This document shows, one piece after another, positions 13,513 to 24,484 of a DNA stretch of 64,000 nt. Position 1 is the first letter of the stretch, and every line of letters starts with the position of its first letter. This stretch comes from Monosporascus cannonballus (taxonomy: Eukaryota > Ascomycota > Sordariomycetes > Xylariales), in NCBI GenBank assembly GCA_004154925.1, contig QJNS01000026.1, forward strand, positions 62,001 through 126,000, read 5' to 3'. A program made the position numbers and the translations under genes. The notes under the pieces were generated by a model, which was given only the letters and a program-made list of their open reading frames with translations, made no database searches and had not been told where the DNA came from.

Positions 13513-13900
13513 TATTATGGTTTAACAAACCACGGTTTCTAAAAACGGTCTATCATAATCCAATTATAAGTACGCGGTAAAACAAGTTACGTAATAAATT
13601 ATTAACTTACTGGTAATAAACCAGTAAACAGAATCATTAATTTACTAGTAATAAGCTAATAAGCCAGATCATTACCTTACTGATAATAATACAGTTAACA
13701 GGAATAAAATATATACGTTCATTATTTCCATAATTTAGATAATTTCAGCTTGCAATTTAATATCATTACCCAAGGCACCCTTAATATTACGAAACGTAAT
13801 ACGATTATTATATCTATTACTCAGATTCCCACGATATTCCTGCCAACATAAACCCGTACGACTAAGGTTTAATAGTTGGTTAAACCGTCTAGCCGTCACA
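13513..13900 (+). repeat. 3' LTR of D
   Basis: 388 bp, starting TATTATGGTTTAAC after an A/G-rich tract and ending GCCGTCACA. Its U3 part contains several imperfect copies of a TTACTGGTAATAA-like unit. The U3 matches that of H (51983-52369, opposite orientation) but not those of A1, B or E. It is less RIP-mutated than the 5' LTR. Confidence 0.85.
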
Positions 13901-14006
13901 CTGATAATCACTGGCTTGGCAGTAATCACCGTCACGTAACTCGAGGGGTGGCCCGTATAATCCTTGTCTGACCGTTTCTTAAGGCCGAAGCTTGTTGGAT
14001 CGTAAC
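13901..14006. other. RIP-spared fragment, right half
   Basis: About 105 bp of balanced composition right after element D. It starts with CTGAT, matching the sequence left of D at 437-441. Its end (AGGCCGAAGCTTGTTGGATC, then GTAACA) resembles the outer end of solo LTR I at about 53910-53938 in the same orientation, so part of it may be an old LTR end. Confidence 0.4.
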
Positions 14007-15110
14007 ATTTTTAATAACAATAATAAGGCTAATAAGGTTAATAAATCGTCGACTCGCCAGTATATTCCCGGTTTGGGCCTAGTTATACGCCAGTATAACC
14101 TTTTTAACTTCTTTACTCTTTTTTTGTCGAATTTATTTTATACAAAATAATAAAAATTAATTTTATCTGTTACGCCTTTATTATTAAATCACTGTTAATC
14201 TCCGGAAATATTCCCTTAATAATTTCGCCCTATAATTCAAACATAAGCTTATATAATAGTTGTATTATTTATATTCTTTTCGGAAAATCCTTAAGGTTTT
14301 CGGTTTTCACTATTTCGTATCGGTCTAGAAAAATTATAAACTTTTTTCCGGATTATTATTATAAATTTATTAACCTAATATTAATTATAAAATTACGGGT
14401 CTTTGTATTTCCAATATTTTCTTTCTATTAAATATTGAATTTCTGCTATATTAATAACGTTAAATCGTTATTTTTTAAAGTTAGGAATTTATATTTTTTT
14501 TATTATATAAATTTTCGAAACAAATATTAACGGATATCATTTTCGTTACGTATCTAAAAAATTGTAACGTTAATAATATAAAACCAATTTTAAGTTAATA
14601 AAAGAAATTTGTTAATTTATTCGGAAACCCTGTTTTTATTATAAATTAAACAACGATATTTTAAAATAGGTTTCTTTATAATTCCGTTTCGGAGAGTTTT
14701 CGTATTTTAATTTGTTAATATTATTTAATTCGAAAAAACAAACGTTTTTTCCAAAATTACTAAATATTATTATTTTCTTTCTATTTTTTATTATTTTCTC
14801 CTTTTTTTATATCGTACGGTCTAGTTTCCTTTCTAATAATAAAATAATAACTTTTAAAATATGATTTAAGGTTTATAATTCGAGTAATACTTTTATTTTT
14901 ATTATTAAGAAATTTTTAAATTAATTAATTATATTCGGTAAAATTATTATGTTATATTTTTTTATTATTATTTGATACTTTAATACGTAAATTATAATAA
15001 ATTAATTTTTATTGAATGGTGCGAATTAATAAATAAAAATATTAATATACTAAGAAAAAGAATAAAATACGGAATAAAAAGTAAAAACAAATTACCAAAT
15101 AATTTATAAT
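14007..15110. other. AT-rich anonymous DNA
   Basis: Over 1 kb of heavily AT-biased sequence with many TpA steps, presumably an old RIP-mutated repeat. I found no alignment with the LTR elements described here and no convincing frame. Composition switches to balanced between about 15110 and 15140. Confidence 0.5.
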
Positions 15111-16600
15111 ATAAGTAATAAATAAATAACCGTTAATATCTGCCCTTTGCTAATTATTCGGCGATGAAGCCCCCCTATATATGCACAAACTGGAGCCACA
15201 CTGGTAGGTCGCTGGGCCCCGGAAAGGGGGCCGCACCTTGGCACCTGACAAAGGGCTACTCTAGGACCGTACCAGCCGACGTCCCACTCAATGTCAACCC
15301 GTCTATAATTGTACCGGTACTTCTTGATATCATACGCATATAGAATGAGGCTCAAGCCGAGCCTCGAGCTGGCCTATGGTCATTGGCTCGGTTCAGTGGA
15401 GCTTGAGCAGCGATTTCTTGGCTTCCCTCTGGGGGTCAGATATCTTGCCTTGGTCTGAGGCTTTGTTCCTCCGGAGGGTCTCATTGAACCAGAATATGTT
15501 GCCTCCAGAAGATCGGAGATGATAACCAACGAGCCGCAAAGGCGCGTTGAGACATCCTAGGGTTTCCTGTCGCCCAACATAAGTTCAAATGGTACATTCA
15601 ATCTCGGAATACACCTCATAAAAAATACTTAACAGCACGTTTGTTGACGTGCTTTGTATCTGGTAAGCAATACACAGTTACTTAGAATATAGTATTAGCC
15701 AAGATAACCCCCCAAGGGCCTCATGTTGATGGTTGTAAGGCACTGTTCACATGAAATCGAAAATAACACTCGAAGGGTTAGTGACTGATATTCGCTAACT
15801 CTGCCATGGCACGAGGTGAATCCACCGCGTAGCCCCGTGTCCTTGCATGCAGTGTTAGAACTTCGACTCACCCGGAAAACGCACATTCTGACCGTCCGGG
15901 GGTTTGGCCGCAATTGACAGCGGGGGGAAGGGTAGCCGCTACTGAAATGCACGAATTATGCACGCGATTCAATTCTATTCATACCGGATTGCGCCTCGGC
16001 TGGAGCGGGGCCGGTGACTATACGCCATATGAACACCCCAGGTGTATCTGTCGAATTCTCTCAAGTTAAATGCACGCAACCACCAAGGGGCGAAGCAAGG
16101 AGTAGCTCGAAGCCCCATTCGGGTCCGGAAACAGGGGTCCTAGGTTACTTGATCGTTACATTTGAGGACCTCGGGGCCAATAGCGCAACGGCCGGTATGC
16201 AGTTATGTATGTGCAACGCGTGCGCCGACGACTTCGCATCTGGACAATGATGCTCCTGCTGGGGCTGTGAGGCCTAGCCACCTCGACGAGGAGGCGGAGT
16301 CCAGATGGTGCATTCTCCAAGCTGCGTTAATGTAACGCTGATATAACATGCCACATCTCTGGATGCCCTATTAGACAGCCCCATAGGAGAAACCAAATAC
16401 GAAGTAGTCGATATTGATGGAGGCCTAGTCGCACTGTGCAGGAGTGGGGTAGACAATACTGGTATTGCCTACAGCCTCGCTTCGGGCCTGGTACCGACAG
16501 GGAATTTCTTTCCACTTATCTACTTACCCGCGTGGGCATTCCTCCCCAGACATACAGTCAGTGAACAGCAAAACACTTCTTTCTTCTTGTATCCTCTAAC
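15111..16600. other. Left margin of GC island, no clear gene
   Basis: Balanced-composition sequence upstream of the SDR gene. Short open frames exist on both strands (for example 15695-15952 on the - strand and 16014-16250 on the + strand), but they overlap one another, begin at non-ATG codons and show no domain. A CT-rich stretch at about 16570-16620 directly precedes the SDR and is a plausible promoter or 5' UTR. Confidence 0.45.
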
Positions 16601-16708
16601 TACACGATCTCCTTCTGCCATACCAGGTGGCCTCCGATTTAATTGACAAAAAGAGCAGCCCCATGTTTAACTATGTAGGAGACCCGATCACTGAGGTTGT
16701 GCTGTGCA

Positions 16709-17845
16709 ATGCTGACCAATCGAAGGAATCGAAGTCTGATCCGGTCATTCAAGACGCAGGTCTTGCCTCTTCCACAGCCTACAGCCGATTTCACTGGGAA
16801 AACGGTGATTATCACAGGGGCAAATACCGGGGTAGGCCGGGAAGCTGCGCGGTATTTCGTACAGCTTAATGCCCAAAAAGTCATTCTTGGCTGTAGGGAT
16901 CTAGCAAAAGCAAGGGTAGCTAAAGAGAATATCGAACTTTCAGAGAAGCATACCCCTTGCAAGATAGAGATATGGGAAGTCGATCTGGGATCATTCGAGA
17001 GCGTCAAGTCATTCTGTCGCCGAGCCAGCGAGCTTGACAGAGTCGATATCGTCGTCGAGAATGCCGGCCTTTTGAGCCAGGTGCATCAACTGTTTGAAGG
17101 TTATGAACGACAGTGTGCCGTTAACGTCATTTCGACTTGGCTCATGGCCTTGCTACTATTGCCTGTTTTGAGGGAAACCAAGGCCAGGTTTTACGACCAA
17201 CAAGGAGAGGTGAGTGTCGCCGATCCTGAAGCTAGAGCCATGCTGTCTGGAGAGTTACGCTTGACCTGAAACCCTTCATGTTTTGACACGCCACATGTGT
17301 TCGTAGCATATTACTTACCATGTTCACAGTCCGGATTGCCACACCTCTGTGTAGTGGGATCTAATGCCCAGTTTTACACTCAATTCGAGCAACGGAACGA
17401 GCCATCCATTTTCGAAGCCCTTAGGGGTAGTGGTGACATGCGCAACCGTTATGCCAACACGAAGCTTATGAGCCTGCTCATCATGCGAGAGGTCGCAAAA
17501 CGAATGGACGAGGGTGGAAAGCCCCAGATCGTTCTGAATATGGTTGATCCCGGGTTCTGTCAGTCCGACCTTTTGCGTGAAAAGACTTGGGAGTGGTATT
17601 TCAAGCTCATGATGGCAGTCGCTACACCAGTGCTGGCGCGCACTCCAGAGATGGGTTCTCGCACTTATATATGGGCTGTTTCCGCTGGCTCGCCAAGTCA
17701 TGGCTATTACACTGAAGACTGCGAGCTTAGCACACCGGCGCCCTTCGCTGATACGGAGGAGGGCAAATGCCTTCAGGTTAGGATTTTTCGTGAGCTAGCT
17801 GAGGTTCTGGAAGACATTGTGCCTGGGGTGACGCAGAACATCTAA
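16709..17845 (+). CDS. Short-chain dehydrogenase/reductase (SDR), 2 exons
   Basis: NAD(P)-dependent oxidoreductase of the classical SDR family, most like the fungal WW-domain-oxidoreductase/retinol-dehydrogenase-like group. Exons 16709-17209 and 17330-17845 are joined by a 120-nt phase-0 intron (GTGAGT donor, CACAG acceptor), giving 338 aa, the usual length. Visible motifs: TGANTGVG nucleotide-binding loop at residues 36-43, acidic VDL at 91-93, an ENAG box at 117-120 (normally NNAG), structural Asn139, and the catalytic Ser178, Tyr208 and Lys212 (YANTK). The start is the first ATG in frame before the Rossmann fold; open frame continues upstream without ATG, so a further 5' exon is possible. 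No signal peptide or membrane anchor is obvious. About 2.6 kb separates it from the reductase gene and it faces that gene's 3' end; substrate unknown. Confidence 0.88.
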
Positions 17846-18809
17846 GTCCAGTCTGCCTAGCATTCGGCTCATGCGACCGCAAAGCAGTATTGAATTCTTG
17901 GCAGCCTTGGACAGCTCGACCATAACCGGATCTGCGCGGAAGGCAGTGGTTGCTGGCGACATATGAGTAGCTAGGAGCTATCCACCACGACTTTATGGCT
18001 GTTTAGCTGAGCAGCTCCAGCCGTAATACACTTGATAGTCATTGGACACCCAAATGCAAAACCCTGGAAAGGCATACTCTGTCCTAATAAGCGAGGCATG
18101 TTTGTGCTAGTAAGCTTTGACCGTAATCAATCATATGTTCGACACCTGTATCTCGTACGACTCACATGCTACACAATGCCGGGCAGCCCGTTCCTGTATG
18201 ACGCGGCTTTATTACACAGCCACTATATTATCAATGGTGCGTTGATTTCAAGATCTGATCCCGCTCCTTGTCAGCCTAGCCTGAACTGTATGGCCCGGAA
18301 CCTTAAGCATCTGCAGACCCTTTAGCCTCTTGCTGCAGAGAGTATTTATTAGTTATACTTTGCTGCTTAGTTTTTAAAAGGAAGCTTACTTACCGGATTG
18401 CTCAGGTGGTACCAATATAGGCTCAAGGAGCCTACCATTCCTTTGAAGCTTCACCTATCAAGCACCGGAATTTCAATTTTCCAGTCATATACATTATCAA
18501 GCTGAGCGCCGACAAGCCGTCCCGTTGGGTCATTAACTCGCTCTTTGGCACAAGACTCTGCGGCATCCACTCCCACTGTGAGAGGAGGAGCGCGGAGAGG
18601 GAGGGGGTAAGCGAAGGAGACACGGCATTGCCCGGAGCAGGACTAGCAGACGTTCCGGGCCGTCGACTGTTCCGTTTTTTTCTGAAACGGTTGTCCGGCC
18701 TCTAGGAATCCGGAGTTTTGATCCGGGAAAAGTGGGACTACCCCTATTCGGTGTGGTGAAGAATAGGAATATTCTTTCCTATACTTCCATGCTCTTCCAT
18801 ATGTTTTTA
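17846..18809. other. Intergenic, no clear gene
   Basis: Downstream of the SDR stop codon. Only short overlapping frames without domains. A small hairpin (CCGTTT, 7-nt loop, AAACGG) lies near 18674-18692. Confidence 0.4.
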
Positions 18810-19163
18810 TTATTTATCCCGGAGGCCCGGGCGTATCAGCACAGCGGTTACTCGCTCCACACGACCAGCGAACCCTATATGGCTGAGGTTCGACCTCCGA
18901 GCAGTCTCGACCAAGGCGTCGCCTTTAACAATTTGCTGCCCCTCGCCAATCTCAGCGGTTTTTGGGTCATGGCAGAACAGGGCATTCTCGGGCCGAGGGA
19001 CGAGCTCTACCACTTGGAAGGTGGCGAGCGGTCCAGACGCATCTACACGGACTCTCATCCGCCATTTCGATTTCCCCGGCGAGCCTAAGACACCCTTCAT
19101 AATCTGGGTACCGTAACTCATCATTGCCGGTAAGTTCCGCCGCGCTTCGACCCACCTTGCCAT
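18810..19163 (-). pseudogene. Possible decayed coding fragment
   Basis: A 118-codon frame starting at ATG 19163. Its composition looks protein-like: an N-terminal ARWVEARRNLPAMMSYG segment, then GSPGKSKWRMRVRVD and RPENALFCHDPKTAEIGEG. The frame ends at a TAA and has no clear upstream exon. A + strand frame (18732-19088) overlaps it, and only one of the two could be real. I recognise no family. It could be the last exon of a dead gene or chance. Confidence 0.25.
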
Positions 19164-20028
19164 CGCTTATGTGCATCGTCTAATTACATACCGACGGGGC
19201 CATAGTACTACTTGCGTCGGTGGCGATGACGACCACGGCTCAGGTCGTGGCTGCCTCCGTTCGCTACCAGGATCGACCTAACTCACCTCCCGGCGATCGA
19301 AGGACGATACGTGCTGGCGGTCCTGCCGTGCACAACCGCTAGGGCCTTAAACTTCGACACCAAAGGCTATGAGACCCCGACATCACATACTGAAGCATAT
19401 ATCACTAAAGAAGGATAAAATTATCAGGTTGACCTCCAAGAGGTCCTAGCTAGAAATGGTGAGGGTAGCAAAGCCTCCTTAAATACACCTAAACACAGTA
19501 GTATCTGAGGCAAGGGATACCGGAGATACTGCATATAGTAAACGCAATCTCCACTAGCAACTAGCTAGCTAAGCGATGGCGTTGCTAGATCTGACAAAGG
19601 CCGAGCGCCGCACACTCTGTTGATGGCTGCTTCACCACCCCATATTCTCTCCCCTTGTGCAAGTGTTCTTGCAAGAGTTTATGAGCACTTTCCGCGCAGA
19701 TTTCCAGACGAGCACAACGAAGACGCCGACAGGCCTCTCGACACCCCGTGGGGGGCCATTCAGCAGGCGTCCGACGTGTACAACAAAGACGCGGATAAGC
19801 CTCTCGACATCCGGCCGGAGGTTCCGAACGCAATCATCAAGACGACGCGGACGACCGGTGACAACATCAGCCGTCCTGGGCACTGAGACCGGTTGCCGTG
19901 GATTGGCGTTGATTACGACTTGGTGACTCTATTCCACACAATGGTGCGTGCCACAGTGTCGTTGTACACATCAGCAATACCATTTTCTGGCAATGCCATC
20001 CTATGAGCGAGATCGCGTTGCGTATGGC
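19164..20028. other. Intergenic with short repeated motif
   Basis: No convincing gene. Between about 19720 and 19815 two imperfect copies of a segment encode, in one + frame, DADRPLDTP and DADKPLDIR. Frames in this stretch overlap on both strands, so coding status is unclear. Confidence 0.3.
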
Positions 20029-20253
20029 TTACTCCCTCAAGTCGGAGTAATAGGAACTGCCGATGCTCGATCTCCTCGTGGCAGCGTTTATTACCATACC
20101 GTTAAGTCCATCTGCTACCCGCATGGCCATCGGTCCGGCCTATGGCACCAAGGACGGTCGATCGAAGAATCCGAGGTCCACCTGCGCAATGCCCACCCCC
20201 CAGTCTGCCACCTTGCCGCTGACATAGCGGGAGACTACATATCTGGGTCCCAT
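20029..20253 (-). pseudogene. Possible decayed coding fragment
   Basis: Starting at ATG 20253 a - strand frame reads protein-like sequence (RYVSGKVADWGVGIAQVDLG, then GPMAMRVADGLNG), interrupted by one TAG before a terminal TAA at 20029. It lies about 230 bp beyond the reductase stop codon. No family recognised. The in-frame stop and lack of partner exons argue for decay or chance. Confidence 0.25.
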
Positions 20254-20483
20254 ACGGTTCTCCGCGCAATTCTTCCTGGGGAAACGGTGGCGATCGACCT
20301 AGGTGGGGGTCAATTCGGCCGGCGCGAATTATATTTATCCAGTGTTTTATAATCTCATTTTTCAGGATTTCTATTGGATTTTTAGTGTCACAGGAAAAAC
20401 ATGGCCCATGAGGGATTAGGTGTTGGGAGGTGGTTGACTTGGCCATTCGTGCACAGCTCGCCCTTGATCAAGGTGAAAACCCG

Positions 20484-23400
20484 TTACGCCGTGTTGCTCC
20501 AGTGTTTTTTAAGCGTGCTGAGCATCCTTTGCACCAAGCCGACGTCGGTGACGTCCGGCACATTTCTCAACGTCTCAGAATCTCTCCTTGTCTCATCGGT
20601 CAAATAGACCAACCCTCCGCTCTGCGAGGAAGGCTTGTTGCGGCCGTACTTGCCTTCAAACCATCCCAACAGCTTGATCGGAGGGTTCTTGGACGGGTCG
20701 CGGTCCGAGTTCCTCAATCTCTCCATCCACTGATCCGTCGGAAGACTTTCGAATTCGAGGCCGGCCTTGGCCAACGAAGGAAGCATGTCTCTCGTCCAGT
20801 GGAATCGCTGGGGGTTAAGGACATGGTAAACTAGATCCGGATCTGAGGTCTGGTGGCCTAAGTGACTGATCGACTCGTTACCGTCGACGCCAGCGAGTTC
20901 TACGATGGCGCGAGCCGCGTAGTCGATCGGGAGCCAAGTCATCTCCTACGGGGAGCCTGTGTTAGCATTCGCGTAGCGTAGCATCAATTTGTTTGGATGA
21001 TTGCTTACCTCGTCTAGCATTGGAAGAGCGCCCAGCGTGACGGCCGTCTGGATCATCATCGGCACTCCCTCCGTCGGGTTCCACTCGCCGACCTTGGTGT
21101 CTCCAATCAGCTGCCCTATTCGCAGGACTCTCGCGTCCGCGCCCGCGCCTAGCAGCGCGTTGCGGACGATGTGCTCCGCTACGTACTTCGATCGCCCATA
21201 GCCCGTACTTTGCGCGTGTGCGGGATCCGCCACGGGCTTTTCCGGTACGGTGCCGGGACGCGGGGTGCCCCCTGCCGCGGACACGGAAGAGCAGAAGAAG
21301 AACCGGGCAGGATCCGGCGTCTGCACCTGCAGGCACAGCTGGATCAGGTTGTGGGCCCCCCTAATATGCTGGTTTTCAAAGCTCTGGACGGGAATGTTGA
21401 AGTTGACGGCCCAGGCGCTGTGGATGACGAGCGTGAGCTTTTGTCTTAGCTCCTCGAGCCTCGACGGGCTAAGGCCGAAGTCGGGGCGGCTGAGGTCACA
21501 GGCTAAGGCGACCACTTTTCCTCGTTCCTCGGGGGAGAGGTGCAGCCCTCGGGACCTGAGCGAGCTGGAGACGCGTTCTGACGCAGCGGTATCCGAAGGG
21601 GCACGCACCATGGCCCATACCGACGAGACGCTGGGTCGTGAAACCAACTGCGCCAGGAGGTGGGCACCTAGACCGCCAGTAGCGCCCGTTACCAACTACG
21701 GGAAACGCCGATACGTCAGCAATAAAGAACCATAGTGTACGTCGGAAGTGTGTCTTACAGCGACCTCCTTCTCGGGTCTCGGAGCAGTCCCGGGGACATG
21801 CCTCTCGAATGAGGAATATGCGTGGATTAGTTCTTGCATCTTCTCCAGCTCGTCTGTTGTCACCTCCTCTCCTACTCTCAACGCCTCCAGGTGGCGGGCA
21901 AGCCCCCGAATATTTCCCGTCTCGTAGAGGACATTTTGGCTCAGCTTCGACTGGTTGCCGCCGAGATCGAGCTCTTTCTTGATCAGGTTCCACATCCGGA
22001 TGCTCTGGAGACTATCCACGCCCGAGGCGAAGAAATCAGTGTCTACGGACAAGTCAATTCCAAACCGCTCTTTTAATCGGCCCAGCAGATACTCTTCCAG
22101 TTCCTGGCCTGAGAGGGATAGGGTGCCCCCTTTTTCGTTCTCGAACTTGTCATACGCGGACTGTATCTCTCGCTCGAACTTTTTGCAAGTAGGAACCCGA
22201 ATGAAGGTCCCCTTGTCCGTCTTAGGATACGCCGCGTCAGCTGGGAGGACTACGACTAGCTCCCTAGGAATGCGGGAGAAGGTCTCGGCTTTCGAGTTCG
22301 CCGCCTCCACGGCCGGCCAGACGGTATCCAGGAACTCATCGTCCGACAAGTGAGATACGGAATCGGCTCTGACGATCAGGACGCCCGGGTAACTCCTGCC
22401 CTCGCCGAAGACAACCGCTTCCTTCACGGATTCCTCCTGGCGAACGCGACCTTCTATCGAGATCGGCAAGACCTTCTCGCCGTTGATCAGAGTAAAGCGG
22501 TCGTCGAGCCTGCAGACATATTTCCACAGACCGGGCTCGGTGTCGTGCGGCGTGAAGAGGTCTCTCGTCCTGAATGACCCCGGCGGGTCATCCGAGTTGA
22601 CGGTGCTCTTGGATGCCAAACCATCCAGCGCAACACATTCGTAGAGGCCGGAGGATATCTCGTCCATCAAGACATACGGTCTCGCGTGCGGTAGCACGCG
22701 TAGGTAGTTCCAGTACTTGTCCCCCTGTGGCCGAACCGAGTTCATCAGCCTCCCCGTCTCGGTGCTTTGCCGGGTGTTAGAGATACGGTGGACAAACATG
22801 ACAGATTTGGCGCCGAGGTTCGACTTACGCTCCGTAGTTGGCGACAAGGTTCACCCCCCGGTTGACCAGTAAATCTCCAAGATCATCAGGACAGCTGCTC
22901 CCCGCAAAAAGTACGAGGCTGACGCTGGCTAGAGCCCGTATTCCCTGGTCCGATTCGGCAAGGAGTTTCAGCACGTATGGTACGCAGTGGAGAAGCTCCG
23001 GCTTCACGTGATCTACCATGCTGATGAGGCTCTGCCTAGTTAGCGGCAGGGCGTAGTTGGCGATATATATGGGCTTCTTCGAATAGATCGACCTGAACAC
23101 CTCGTAGAACCCGTTGCTGTGGAAAAGCGGCGAGGTGAGAAGAGCCCGCATGTTCATGTTCACGGCAAAGGCGCCTATGCAGCTGCGGTGGGATAGATAG
23201 ATGGGCTTCGGCATCCCGGTGGACCCGGACGAGTGGAGGATGACGGCGATCTTTTTGCTTTCATATTCAGGGTCGTATGTGCGCGAAAATACCGGCGCCT
23301 CCCTGCCGTAGTAGTCCGAGTGGGAGAGGAGCGGGATCAGGACCAGTTGTTTCTCCTTCGGAATTTCGGCCAAGGTGGCATGGAAATTTGGCGTGGTGAG

Positions 23401-23902
23401 GATAGTGTTGCAGCCAGTCAGCCCGAGCAGTTGATCGATAGCTGGGCTCGCGAGCCTGGTCGAGATTAGGAAAACTGTGTAGCCCAAGCGGCTCAGGGCT
23501 ATGATTGTGATGATCACGTGTAGGCCCGACTGGGCTAGAATCCCGATTACGGGAGGTTTGGCTGTGGCGGGATCCTGGCCAAGCAAGGGTTAGCGTGATG
23601 TTGCTATATCATAACAAAGCTCCGAGCTTCCGCTAGGGACTTACAACAGGTGGCAAGCCCAGCTGTTGCAGTTTGTCAGCAGCGGCATCCGCGTATCGGT
23701 CTACGGCCCGCGCGCTGTGTTCTTCGAAGTCTAGCAGTGATTCGTTTGGGTACCCGATTAGGGGAGAGTCTCCCAGTTCGAATGCGCGATGCTTGATCAG
23801 CTCATCTAGAGTAAATATAGGACCTCCTGGCTTTAGAGACAGCTGAGGAGGCTTCCCGGAGGCCTGCGCCCTAGGAGCGACAGTGAGCGTCGCCGACATC
23901 AT
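20484..23902 (-). CDS. NRPS-like A-T-R enzyme (carboxylic acid reductase type), 5 exons
   Basis: A single-module NRPS-like enzyme that should activate a carboxylic acid as an acyl-AMP, load it on the carrier domain and release it by NAD(P)H reduction. Exons: 23902-23645, 23574-22829, 22764-21759, 21695-21009, 20945-20484. Introns of 70, 64, 63 and 63 nt all have GT-AG ends and join in frame, giving 1052 aa. Adenylation domain, residues ~25-540: SSGSTGMPKPI at 201-211, NYGATETG at 332-339 (spanning an intron), FRTRDL at 399-404, CRLDDRF at 419-425, YPKTDKGT at 514-521. Carrier domain: GVDSLQS with the phosphopantetheine Ser586. Reductase domain from 671: TGATGGLG nucleotide loop, HSAW, catalytic Tyr836 and Lys840 (YGRSK). 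There is no condensation domain. ATG 23902 is followed at once by a second ATG. Divergent from the MFS gene; substrate not predictable. Confidence 0.93.
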
Positions 23903-24313
23903 GAAGAATAACGAGCTTCTTTTTCTCTAATGTCGGAAGGAGACGTCTAACGGGGCGTTTGTCTTCGTCTCGACGTTGAGTACACGCTGGGTATCTGACC
24001 AGTCTACAGAACAGTACCATTTATCTACCATGGCCGTCAAGGCCCATCGTCGCGAGGTCTTGGACCGAGCGATAAGGCAACCAGTCACATGAGATGCCAT
24101 TGACAAGGGGCGAGTTTTTGCACCAACCAGCCAAGACGATAATGCGCCGATCCCGGACAAGAGATCCACTTCCCCAGCCGAGTTGCCGAGTCTATCGTAC
24201 GGTTTCCCCACGGGGTCGCGTGGGGTCGAATTAAGCTATAGCTTCCCTATAGATTAGTGGGGCTGAGATATGGCTTTCAGTGTTTGGACGCCGCCTGGGT
24301 CGGTGCTGGATCA

Positions 24314-24328
24314 CTCCGACCAGCGGAG
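24314..24328. promoter_or_regulatory. Candidate Zn2Cys6 factor site (CCG-N5-CGG)
   Basis: CTCCGACCAGCGGAG is a perfect palindrome with 5-bp arms and a CCG-N5-CGG core, the form bound by many fungal Zn2Cys6 regulators. It lies 157 bp before the MFS start and about 410 bp before the reductase start. No Zn2Cys6 gene is visible in the island, so a regulator would act in trans. Confidence 0.45.
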
Positions 24329-24368
24329 AGAGCTCGCTTCCTATCTTAGTTGCGATGGGTATCATGCC

Positions 24369-24374
24369 TATAAA
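24369..24374 (+). promoter_or_regulatory. TATA box candidate of MFS gene
   Basis: TATAAA about 111 bp before the MFS ATG, in a plausible core-promoter position. Confidence 0.4.
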
Positions 24375-24484
24375 GCCTCCTAGTGCAGGCTCTCAACTTC
24401 CTACTTTCAAGACGCTCCTCTGTGTCTACAGTGCGTACAATCTCCGACATACCAAGGACGCCGTATTGTATTACAGTGGCCGAT

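Larger units (their letters stand above)
441..13900 (+). mobile_element. Chromovirus LTR retrotransposon D, interrupted by A1
   Basis: A degenerate Ty3/gypsy element in + orientation. It has a shortened 5' LTR (441-740), gag from 798, pol resuming at 8700, an antisense extra frame, and a 3' LTR (13513-13900). CTGA flanks both ends (437-440 and 13901-13904). That is a 4-bp match where the other elements here have 5-bp duplications, so the left edge is less certain than the right. Element A1 with its TSD sits inside at 1957-8699. Without A1 the sequence reads straight through (AAGTTTAATAA then GGAATACG), exactly as in the uninterrupted copy near 57008. Stops and TpA enrichment throughout indicate RIP. 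Confidence 0.8.
23903..24484. promoter_or_regulatory. Divergent promoter, reductase / MFS
   Basis: 582 bp separates the start codons of the A-T-R gene (-) and the MFS gene (+), a spacing that usually means shared control. It holds a perfect 12-bp palindrome AAGCTATAGCTT (24233-24244), a CTCCG-N5-CGGAG palindrome (24314-24328) and TATAAA (24369-24374) upstream of the MFS start. A - strand frame (24211-23927) crosses it but has no domain and is probably untranslated. Confidence 0.7.

Noticed and set aside
18732..19088. 118-codon + strand frame
   Set aside because: Overlaps a more protein-like - strand frame. No domain, no intron signals, and no second exon.
20484..23902. Canonical multimodular NRPS, or alpha-aminoadipate reductase Lys2
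   Set aside because: There is no condensation domain and only one module. Lys2 orthologues are longer (about 1400 aa) with a different N-terminus.
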